Positions 54,401 through 64,000 of a stretch of DNA of 64,000 nucleotides are shown piece after piece. The notes below the pieces were generated by a model. That model saw only the letters and a list, made by a program, of their open reading frames with translations. It made no database searches and was not told where the DNA came from. Both the position numbers and the translations under genes were made by a program. How positions within the stretch are numbered: the first letter of the stretch is position 1; every line of letters starts with the position of its first letter. Source of the stretch: Lineus longissimus (taxonomy: Eukaryota; Nemertea; Pilidiophora; Heteronemertea; Lineidae); contig NC_088320.1 in the NCBI RefSeq assembly GCF_910592395.1, positions 930,001-994,000 on the forward strand. The letters are read 5' to 3'.

Positions 54401-54849
54401 TTGGAAACATACAGATGATTATTGTATTATCAAGATAGGACATCAGATGCATATACTGAAATAACCGACAGTTTCTTGTGACATGCTCATTGGGATAAAA
54501 GATGCACCAGTGTGACAGGTAAAGCACTTTGCTGTGCTCTCAGGGTTAGATTTGGAAGGAGGGATTTAGCAACCATCCACTCTGGCGAGACTAGACTCGT
54601 GCAGGAGAATCTCCGTCAAGCAAATCACATTCAAATTCCTTCAGTACCAGCTTCACTCTTCCCACATTTGAAACTAATTTTTCACAAAATAATTTGAAAA
54701 AGACTTGGATGACAAATTTCAATATAAACAGTAGATGAAATGAAATTTTGTTCCAAAATGATGTAAATATTGAAAATTTGGTGAAAAGCTTGGCCTAAAA
54801 TGTCGTCTGCAGTGAAACTTTGGTACGAAACGAATCGCCCCTATCACAC
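51440..54849. other. Convergent 3' ends of SLC35B1 and the annexin gene
   Basis: The SLC35B1 3' UTR occupies about 51440-52460. It contains a SINE-like fragment near 51500-51600 with a B-box match (GGTTCAAAC, 51559-51567). The 3' UTR of the distal annexin isoform would run leftwards from 54849; minus-strand AATAAA (rc of 53446-53451) and ATTAAA (rc near 52942) are candidate signals. A 60-codon minus-strand frame at 52594-52776 is not recognised. Confidence 0.55.
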
Positions 54850-54912
54850 TTACTTGTACGGTTCACCTATGAGAACACACATGAGCTTTCTGTAGTCGCC
54901 AGATACGTCGTC
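54850..54912 (-). other. Alternative last exon 2 of the annexin gene (distal)
   Basis: After a TTTCAG acceptor it encodes [20 protein letters not shown] and a stop. It joins exon 55779-55598 in phase 0, just as the proximal last exon does. It completes annexin repeat 4, including the Asp of the type II calcium site. TACAAGTAAGTG at the stop also resembles a donor site, so a further exon cannot be excluded. Confidence 0.75.
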
Positions 54913-57900
54913 CTGAAATAGAAATAGGCACGTGAGCAGATGACAACGGGACTTTAAGACCAACACCATTCGGGAGCTTACCCCGCCTCGCTGTGTTTCT
55001 GGTGCCTGACAGTAAATAGTGCCACAAAGTACATTTCATTTGCAACCTTATAAACTTGTCAGCGCGAGATGCATTTTAACATTTTAAAATAGGCCTTCAA
55101 ATGTATTGAAATCTACATCGTAATGCATTATTGTACATTAGGTTTATTTAAAATCTGAGTCCCACATGTCTTGGAGTGTCGTGTATGAGTGCACATAACA
55201 GTTTCTTGTAGTCTCCAGAGATGTCATCCTGAAATTAGGATAACCAATGAACAAGACACTGCGCGGTTATGGAACGCGCAGCATGATTATTTACTGTACT
55301 ATTTCAGCTCAGTGTTGTGTCGTTGATTCTTTCACTTCCACACAAATGAATGTATTCTCTTCAAGTCTTAATAAGTCCCATGAGAACCTTGTAATGAGAG
55401 GGTGGCCAGGGTTCTGAATCAAGACATACAGCTGCCCCCCTCCAGACATTTCCCCCCATTGATTGCCCTTGGACATCTACTGCCTCAACAAGCATCCCTC
55501 AAAAATCTCCTGCTGGGGCATATAAGTACCGTTTTTTTCAAAACTACGTCTCCTTCTCTTGCTAAAATCTTTTTGAATATGATATGATGATACTTACAAT
55601 GACCCAATCGTACAGCGTCCCCTTAAACAACTTGGCAAACTCTGCCTTAATCTGGACCATGTCCGTCTCGCATCTGGAGACAATGATCCTGACGAGTGTG
55701 TTGTCATCTGTCCCAAGTCCCTTCATCGCTTTCTGAAGGGCCATCGCGAAATATGTAGGCTTGTATTTGATACAACGCACTTGAAGAAAACAAAGATGAA
55801 GGTTAGGTGAGAGTTGTCAACATTTGCTGTCCACCACTGTAATTTTCACAAAAACAAAGGTGTGCGTGGAAAAATATCTGAAGAAATGTCTATCACATTC
55901 ACTCTCGGACCAATGTTTCGTGATTTTGTTCACACTATTTTGTCACATGACACAAGCAATCGCAAACAGATGACACAGCCCAAGATTACAAATAATGGCA
56001 CTCTGTTTATTCTCAGTACTCACCCACTGTCAGCATGCCATTCTTTAAATCTCCCGACATTTCACTTTTTATAGACTCCTCAATGTCCTTATGTGCTATT
56101 TTTTCGTACTCTTCGAAAACAGCGCGTAGGTGAGGGTAACTTCTCGAACACAAAATGACGTTGAACCTGAGGAAATGAGAACAGCGTAAGTTAGCTTGAG
56201 TCTGGTTGCACCGCCCTACCGAGTGACTCTATACTCATGTCAATAAGCCCAGAAGAAGCAAAACAGAGAACGTGAAACATTGGTTTAGGTCCGGTGTTCG
56301 GTGTTTTTCGATCCCATCATTTTGTCATGAGTCATCCCCATGCAAAAGAAAGCTGAAGGTGTAAGTGCAATAACCGTTTTTTCACGTGAACACTTGCAAG
56401 TCAAATGAATTTCATCCAAAACTCTCAACTTCATAAGTCACAGGTATAGTGCAAAAGTCAATACGATGTTAAATCATTTGCAATCATTTCAATGCAAATG
56501 CCTAAACAAATTTGAACAAAATATCATCAAGAAATGCAGTACAAATGATGCCTACCCTCTATCACTGAAACAATATAGAAACTGACTTGAGATCAATCTA
56601 TATCATGCCAATTGAGTAAATATTACCTCAGACTGAACGACGTTTTGTGATGTGTTGTGTGTCTGTGTCTGATGCAAGAATAGAGGGAACATGTCAAGTA
56701 TGACTCTACTCAATCATGGACATTGAACATGTAGAGAGCCTCTACACTGACATTTAGCAATAAGAGGATCCAAGTTGGCAATAACCTTCTCTCTCTTTGG
56801 TTAAATTTGACATCATGTTTTCCCAGACACTTTGGTGATTAGCTCTTTCTTATCAAACTCTGGTGGGAACGCCACAAGCGATGCAGCTCTGCTGTCTGAC
56901 GTCATACAAGCATATCGTACCTTGATTCATCGGTTCCCCACTTCTTCTCACCGGCCTGGAATAAATCCTCCGCATCTTTCTTGGCTTTGTTGCGATCAAA
57001 CTCCGGATTCTCGTCTCTTGAAGCTTGTAATAATGAGATCATCAACCGTTTGTAATGACCTGACGTCTCTGATTCAATATCTGCCTCAAGATCCCGGTTA
57101 TATACTGAAATTGAAGATACATGTATTGATTTATTAAGTGTTTATCAAATGTTTGTCCTCGACTATAAACCGAAACAGGCAAAGACTCTTGTTATCTTCA
57201 CAGCAAGAGCTTCAAGCTTACACAACCAGTACCAAACGTACCTCTTTTATATGTTGATTTGATCATCTCCATCTGTTTGCTTGTACGTGTGCAGATAATC
57301 TCAATCAGCGCGTCCTCGTCTGTGCCTAGACCCTTCATCGCTTTCCTGAGCTCAGCTGCATCATACTCATCCGGAGCGCGGCACAATGCCAGACAGGCGT
57401 CCAAGAAGTGACTGCTCAGCTCACTCTTGAGTTCTTTCATGAGATCCTGGAATCACAATGTTATTTGAAGTCAGAATGCATCAAAATGCGGGACGGCACA
57501 TACCTAACACTGAGAGTTGATTACGAGATGTAGGAACATGGCCTGTAACCTTGGGCAATAAAGCGTAACAGTGTTCCGCTGGTAAAACATGGTCAATCTT
57601 ACCTTGCCGAACATCATTTTGAACTGCTTGACGATCTGCATCCTCTGAGTGACTGACCGGTAACCAAGGACATCAATGATGGCTTGCTCGTCTGTCCCTG
57701 TAATCAAAATGAAGGAAATTTGACAACATTGCAGGGTTAGACGGGAGGCGCAAGGCAAAGAGCTTCGATGACGGAGACCAAAGACCAACAAACAAATCAC
57801 AAGTGTCAGATTTCTGTGATGTTCTTGTGTAATCAATACCTGTAGTGCTACCATGTTCTACTGAACGGTGGTCTACTCTACCAAGAAGGGAGGGAACCCT

Positions 57901-60900
57901 GATCATGTGAGATGAGTGATAATCAGGCAGCTGACTTACCTAAACCCTTCATTGCCTTCCTTAGCTTCTCAGAGTCAGTCTCTGCATCAAAGTTCTCGGC
58001 TGGTTTCAGCGTACCCTCCTGATCATACTCCTCTGTCTCAAAAAATGGCACCTCCTCCGCAACCTTTCGTTTATTCTCCTCTGGCTTTGGTTTTTCTTTC
58101 TTTGGTGGAGGCGCCGCTTGTTCCTTAGAAGGACGCCGCGGTGCCTGAGCCTTCTCGACCTTCTTCGGTGGTGGGGCTGCGGTTTCCGACTTTTTAACTC
58201 CTGGTTTGCCAAGTTGTATTGTGATGAGGTAGCTGTCTGCACTTTCGTCCATATCTGCACTGAGAATCTGAAAATAGGTTGCAAAATCTTACAGTCGTAT
58301 AGTTGAGAGAGAAACTGTCAAGACTGCTCTGTGCTCAACCGATGCTGTGTCTTCTGGATTTGTGGGAGCAGGGAGTCTGCGACATTTAGCAAGTAAGAAT
58401 ATCTGTACCTAATAGTCCCAAAGGGATCAGCAGTATAAATTCAAGCCAAGCCTTGTAAATAAAACCACATCTACGATGAGTTTGGCTTGCTCAGGATATT
58501 ATATTGGCTTTGAGAATGAAATCTAGCTCTTACCTTTCCAAGTTTCGGCTGTGATACTGATGCTCTGAAGTTTGGGTCTCTCTTAGCGTAGTCTAGGAGA
58601 TGGGCGTAAATATGTGATATCTGTTTTTTGACGTCTCCGTTGCCAGCACTGACAGGCATCAGTGTTGGCTCCTTTGGTTCAGGTTTAGACTGTGGAACAA
58701 CCACAGGAATGTCTTGCTTTGCGGCTTCGATAGCTTTTCTAACATCCTTCACAGTCATTTGGGCAGTGTCATCTAATTTCTGGAAGGGAACACAAGGATA
58801 CAATGACACATTATGAGAATGCTTCAACTCGTGATTGACGTAACATGCACTCGTATACCCACCAACTGGTGAGTCGGTCTGGTCACAAATCCATTTCGAT
58901 GATCTGAAGTATAAACGTCATAAGCATGAAACCTGGACAATTCCTAATAAAAGAGGCAGAGCTGTTGTCTGCTGATGTATTACTTTATATCTCAGTGCAA
59001 GTCATATTGGAACTGTCACACACATGACGGGGATGCCACTGGACGTAATTCAAATTCCAGTTTGCTGTAATCCTTTTTGGAAGGAGTCCAAGAAGCAAGA
59101 AGAGGTCCTCATGGTGAATGATGATGACACAGATCTGACCTCTTTCCTGCTGCATATGGTCTCAGGTTCATACAGAGGTTAAGGGCAGTAACTGAAGCTG
59201 ACAGTGTCTGACAGGAGAGATGATAACAAATCTGACAACATTATCAAAATCTAATTCATTTATTGCACTATCACAGTGTTTACAGAGGTAAGATACGATT
59301 GATGAGATTGTCTTTTGGCTGAAGGTAAAGTTATGATCTGAATCGAGATCGAGAATCATGGGGCTCAAACACATTCTGGCAAGGGGTTGCTGTTCTTATC
59401 CTGACATCAGTGCTGTTGTAGTCCTTGCAAATCTTGTCGTTTCCTTTCCATGACCGAATGAGCAGTGGCATGTCAGGTTGATCAGGCAGGTCTAGCTCTC
59501 CTGCCGAAGGAAAGACGAGATTGTGAATACGCTGGCTGCGGCAGTATCTGGTGCTTTTATCCCTCAGATTGCTCTCTCATCAGGTCACAGCGCAGAGTGC
59601 AAATTAATAACGCCCGCAAAACGTTCCGCCTAACAGTACACATTCTCGAGAAACAAAAACATACTCAGCTGTATAAAAACTATATTTATTCATAATTTGA
59701 AATAAAAAAGCTAATAGAAAAAGCAGTAGAAATCAAGCAGAAAAGAAGACCTACCTGCATAACCTGGTTTGTTAAGTTCCCTAACTGCTGCGTAGAGATA
59801 CCAGACGGTCCTTCTGTAATCCGTGGTGCCTCTGGTTTTGGGGGTGCAGGCTGAAATACTGTCCCATGTGGGCCTACATTCAGGGCTGGCCACTGATCTG
59901 GTGGTACCCCCCACAAGTTGATCTGTGTCCCTGAGTAGTTGGTGGGATTGAATGGCCCGTCAACTGGAATGAAATAGAAACATTTAAGGAAAGATGTGGT
60001 ACATGTATTTCAGTAGAACCTCTCTATTAAGGATACCCTTAGGACTGACAAGTGGTGTCATTAATAAAAGGTGTCATCATATCTTCTGAAATTACAGTCT
60101 ATATCATATTGACCTACTCACCGTCATGTGTCCCAGCTCCAGCGGCCCCAGGTGTTCCCCAGGCTTCTTTTGGCATGTGTGACGGCACCAACGCCTTAGA
60201 ATCTTTAGAATCTTTCTTTTCATCTTTCTTTTTCTTTTCCTTTTCTTTTTCTTTTTCTTTATCTTTCTTTTCTTTGTCTTTTTTCTCCTCTCCTTTCTTC
60301 TTTTTCTTCTCCTTTTCTTTGTCAGCCTTCTCCTTTTCCTGGAGTGAAAGCAATTAGACTTAACTCAACCGAATGAGTACAATTGGATAAGAAGGTTAGT
60401 TGTAATAAATGCAGGGCTGGATTTCAACTTAGACATTAAGAAAAAGTTAATTGCAGTGACTGGTGGGAAAGTTAACAAACCACTAGACATGTACGTTCGA
60501 AAGATATTAAGTCTGCCTCTTTTCTTACTTAAAGAATACAAAGAACTACAGTAGAACCTCTCTATTAGGGAGACAAGTGCTGACAATATTAGAGAGGTTA
60601 GATGAAACAGAGAGCTGTCAATATTAGAGAGGTTAGATGAAAAGGAATCAAACAATTTGGGACTAAAACCCTTGAGCTCTAGCATCTGAAGCCTACATGT
60701 GCTATCCTACAAAGTACTACGCATCAGTTAGTTTTAAAGCTGACTAATTTTACTACTTTTAAACCCCTGAGGACTGAAGACATTACCCAAATATGAAACA
60801 CAAGCAGTCCAAGGATAAGAATCAAGGATTGTGACTGCGGCTTTCGGAGGTGTCTGATTTCTTACGAAATTTGTTATTTACGGTTCAGCAAAACTTTTGA

Positions 60901-62704
60901 AATGCCTTCAGTCCAGAAGGATTGATGGTGAGCAGCCTAGTAGGCCTACGTTTTCTGGCTTCTCCTTCTTCTCTTTTTCCTTCTCTTTTTCTTTATCTTT
61001 CTCTTTTTCCTTCTCTTTTCTTTCCCCTTTTTCTGTTTCTTTCACCTTTTCCTTCTCTCTTTTTATGTTTCTCTGAAGCTTCTCTCTTTCCATGTCCAGT
61101 TTCTCTTTTTCTTCTTCAAGCTTCTCCCTTTCTTCCTCTAGTTTTTTTCTCTCCTTCTCTTCTCTCTCTTTTTCCTTCTCCCTCTCTTTTTCCTTCAAGG
61201 AAAACATTGAGATTAGAGAAGACTGGCCACCTCTTGGCTGCGGGTTCAGTCCGGGCCCGGTCTTTCCACTTATTCGAAGTTTCCTCATGATCTCAATCCA
61301 GTGTCCATGTTCTTGTAAGAGCTAAAATTGCTTCATTAACCTCAGCTCTCAACTCTACACATACATTTTTCTTACTTGTAAATCAGCAGTTTAATGGATT
61401 TGGGTAACCTAAGATACAGTCCTTCAGTCCTTGGGGTTCAAATAATAGCAATAATAGCAAAGTGAATATTAAGAACTATCTCGGAAACGACATACATACC
61501 TTCTTTTTCTCCTCTTTTTCTTTCTTCTTCTTTTCTTTCGCTTTTCGTTCCTTCTCAAAATCAACATCCGATTCGCTGCTGACGAAACTCATGATGTCCG
61601 ATTCACCTTCAGATGATGAGTATTCAGGCTCCAGTTCCTCAACGTTGAACGTCTTGGTGACGACACTGCTCTCACTCCGGCCATCTCTGCAAGAAAATAC
61701 AGGGCTGCATTTCAGTACAAGAGCAGTGTTCATTTCCCTGCTTTGAGTGTGACGGGATCTTTGTATCATAAGGTAAAGTGTCTTACCCAAAGGCATATGA
61801 CTTACTAACCTGGTGATGGCGAGACACCTCAGTGTCCTTTTCCCTGGTTTGAGTGTGAAGGGAGCTTTGTAGCGGAACGTGGCCTCCTTGCCACCCACCT
61901 TGGGGCTGAATGGGTTCGGCTTGGTGCCATCTGTGGTGAAGTAGACTCGGCAGCCTGGTGATTCTGAAAATGATGAATTGAGAAATTATAATTTGGCGTA
62001 ACTTTCTCTTGCATAAGGGGTTAATCCAGCCATTTTTGTTCAAATTTGAAGGATGCTTGTTTTCTGACATTGTATTCGGTGCTATCTATCTTTCATCAAT
62101 GGTACCCTTTCTTATATCAGTACTAGTAGATATTGACTTTTATAATAGCTCAATTCCCCTAGGGTTGCCCTTTAATTGAGCTTACATTCTGCTCATATCG
62201 TAAGCCACTTAGAGGAGTTAAACAGATACAAACTTCAGCCCATAAATATACAAAGGATGTTTTTGGGATGACCAGCCATAAAAATAAACATCATAAACAT
62301 CGGCATCTTGTGACCTAGGTCTTTTAGAAATACATATATAAATGAAGTCTGCTTACCAGTGTATAACTCTAGGTATGTTTCTGTGTCTATGAGGTTGAGC
62401 GGCTTGCCAATCTCCGGGGGCCGGAGGGCAATAATCGATGGCGGTATAATGGCACCGCTACTCGGCATGTCGTCAGACTGAAGAACAATGAAGAATTAAG
62501 TATTTAAACACATGGGAAGACGATACTACACAAGGTTAGCTCGGCCTGGAAATTTGCGATCAGTTTTTACTTTTAAAATCCCATGACACTCACGAAAAAC
62601 AATCCTACCTCAGCTTGGTCATGAATGAGATAATGTTCCATATCCATGTGATGAGCCTTATGCCTCTGCCAATGCAAATGTGAGGCTTTTTCATCATTTT
62701 CCAT
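54850..62704 (-). CDS. Annexin with DZANK1-like N-terminal domain and Lys/Glu-rich tract
   Basis: The common exons join in phase: 62704-62609 (tentative first), 62477-62357, 61963-61810, 61686-61500, 61192-60950, 60338-60122, 59963-59755, 58779-58534, 58267-57940, 57697-57603, 57446-57242, 57104-56921, 56166-56024 and 55779-55598. The last exon is 55228-55148 (896 aa) or 54912-54850 (890 aa). If the 62704 exon is wrong, the ATG at 62468 starts the protein 35 residues later. Residues about 44-145 form a chitobiase C-terminal-like beta-sandwich as at the DZANK1 N-terminus ([46 protein letters not shown]). Residues 150-320 are Lys/Glu-rich, 320-580 Pro/Lys-rich. Four annexin repeats follow (about 582-885) with GLGTDE, GLGTDE, KWGTDE and GLGTDD calcium loops. 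No single family explains the whole chain. A second start within the exon at 58267-57940 (MDESADSY) could give a short, ordinary annexin. Confidence 0.85.
55148..55228 (-). other. Alternative last exon 1 of the annexin gene (proximal)
   Basis: It begins [17 protein letters not shown] and ends HVGLRF, 26 residues in all, homologous to the distal exon over the first 16 or so. The stop codon overlaps a poly(A) signal: TAAATAAA, with AATAAA as rc of 55143-55148. This isoform would therefore have almost no 3' UTR. Confidence 0.8.
60013..60080. mobile_element. MITE end of the CAGTAGAACCTC family
   Basis: The sequence CAGTAGAACCTCTCTATTAAGG matches the left end of the intact element at 35468; the following block (ACTGACAAGTGGTGTCATTA) is related to its right half. 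The other end has decayed. It lies in an annexin-gene intron. Confidence 0.6.
60206..60340. repeat. Polypyrimidine/polypurine tract (coding)
   Basis: The plus strand is almost pure C/T for about 130 bases; the minus strand reads Lys, Glu and Asp codons of the annexin-gene exon 60338-60122. The bias is a product of the Lys/Glu-rich protein. Confidence 0.85.
60549..60680. mobile_element. MITE copy of the CAGTAGAACCTC family
   Basis: TACAGTAGAACCTCTCTATTAG opens the copy, after which a 38-base unit containing CAATATTAGAGAGGTTAGAT occurs twice in tandem. CAAACAATTTGGGAC matches an internal block of the intact copy. The right terminus is missing. Confidence 0.6.
60958..61195. repeat. Polypyrimidine/polypurine tract (coding)
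   Basis: A second strand-asymmetric tract of about 240 bases coincides with the annexin-gene exon 61192-60950, which encodes almost only Lys, Glu, Arg, Asp and a few Leu residues. Its acceptor (TTCCTTGAAG) is a slightly weak match. Confidence 0.85.
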
Positions 62705-64000
62705 GATTAGATAGAACTTTGCTGCATGAATGTTACAACAAAACTGACACCAAATACACATTAACTTCTCTATAACCTTTGAAAGGATTATAAACAAAAT
62801 ATTGATTTTGCATAACTTGTTCAGCAAAATGCCAGAGACCAGCTTAACTTTAATAAAGGATTAACACTAATCCTTATTATCGATTACTTACTACCAGTAC
62901 CAGTTGGTCCATCTGGGATAAAATACCAAAAAGTCAATTGTTTTCTTTTAATAATCTTAACTTCACCAAATTTAACAACTGTTGGTCAATTTGGGGGACG
63001 TGGGCTTTGCGAATCCTGGTTCAGACACCAACCATTGGAGAGCAAAAATAGTTATCTAGGCCTATAGACAGAGCTCAGGGAAATAAGAGCAGTACATGAT
63101 GTCCATGAGTACAGTCAGTGTTCACAGTTGCACTAAGCATACAGTAGGCCTACAGCCTCCAGTCCAGGGGCAGGGCACAATCTGAAAAATATTGCTCTCA
63201 GAACATCATGTTTCAGTTCTGAAAACAAGGATAAAGTATGGCAAACTGCATTGTAACTGTGAAGAAACATATATTCTTACATTTAGGTATCTAGATGCCG
63301 AAATCGGATGATAATGCTAGCCACCGTAGTGCTGTAAATGGGGGACAACAAGATTCTTTTCCAAGCTTTGTTGATGTTGTTGTCAAGTCAATCAACACAT
63401 CCTTACCTCCAGACATAATTAGTGTAGGAGAGTTCCAAGCACCTGGTTCATTCTCCAAGCGTCGTCAATTGTAATTTCTACCGCCAAGTTTCACTTAAAC
63501 TACTGACTCTGCCACAGTTGACGATGTAACGGGTGTATGTAAATTTCGACTTTACGGCCGAAGACCGGGAGATCGGCAGCTTTCGGAAGTGACGTCAGCA
63601 TAGTTCCTTTCAATCAATTCCTGTGAAACCGCCTGGTTTTCTCATTTACAGGTGATTTTAATCCGCTTTGATCGCTATGAATGTATATGTGATTGATATA
63701 TAAACGCATTATTCCTGTTCTATATGTCCCATCATACGATTTTTTGATAAATTGGTTCGGGGATCCTTCAAGAACGAGTTGGATTTGCGGTTCGAAGTTG
63801 GTGTCATTTTGGCATGGATTGGCTGCTGCTGTGCATGCTGTGTGAATACATTACCTGTTGTACAGCGTAAAAATGTACACTCGGTCCGTTTGGAATGTTG
63901 TGTGCAGTGTGTGTGTGCGCTGCTAAAAGCTAGAGCCATGCCCAGCCAGTAGCAGTGTTGTTGTCTTTATTCCCTGTGAGTTCATTCAATCATGTAATAT
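62705..64000. other. Upstream region of the annexin gene
   Basis: No coding gene is supported. A minus-strand donor (GGAG|GTAAGG, near 63416) may end a non-coding first exon of the annexin gene. A 20-odd-base ATG segment between an acceptor and a donor (about 62890-62916) does not fit the frame. GC content rises around 63540-63600. Confidence 0.5.
63584..63597. promoter_or_regulatory. Composite ETS/CRE promoter motif
   Basis: CGGAAGTGACGTCA joins an ETS core (CGGAAGT) to a perfect CRE palindrome (TGACGTCA), overlapping by one T. This composite is typical of housekeeping-type animal promoters. It lies about 170 bp upstream of the possible first-exon donor of the annexin gene on the minus strand. 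Confidence 0.55.

Noticed and set aside
60052-60357. Plus-strand Phe/Ser-rich frame (also 60922-61325)
   Set aside because: It is the antisense shadow of the Lys/Glu-rich annexin-gene exons.

Overview
This window is nuclear DNA from a bilaterian animal. The genes are split by GT-AG introns of about 0.2-4 kb, the predicted proteins are very close to vertebrate orthologues, non-coding DNA is AT-rich, and there are many short non-autonomous DNA transposons and a telomere-like (CCCTAA)3 tract. There are no operons and no prokaryotic genes. It looks like an invertebrate deuterostome or a spiralian rather than an arthropod, but the sequence alone does not name the species.

Nine protein-coding genes were rebuilt exon by exon. 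In every one the exon lengths and splice phases add up to a whole open frame. In order: pirin (-, 229-3349); alkylglycerol monooxygenase AGMO (+, 6889-11622); RNF32 (-, 13872-16956); LMBR1 (+, 17272-25146); ACBD5 (-, 30250-34227); NDUFA4 (+, 34413-36153); SH3BP5 (+, 37999-45915); SLC35B1 (+, 48572-51439); and a large annexin gene (-, 54850-about 62704).

Two gene pairs are divergent over short shared promoters: RNF32/LMBR1 (315 bp) and ACBD5/NDUFA4 (185 bp). RNF32-LMBR1 is the same neighbour pair that lies beside SHH in vertebrates. The fifth and largest LMBR1 intron here is the one whose vertebrate counterpart holds the ZRS limb enhancer. LMBR1 also carries a textbook U12-type intron.

The most unusual locus is the annexin gene. 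In-phase exons join an N-terminal beta-sandwich domain like that of DZANK1, a long Lys/Glu-rich tract, a Pro-rich linker, four annexin repeats, and a choice of two last exons. This domain combination is new to me. Other points of interest are an alternative SH3BP5 first exon, a promoter-proximal block of SH3BP5 copied about 10 kb away in front of SLC35B1, and several MITE-like elements with clear inverted termini.
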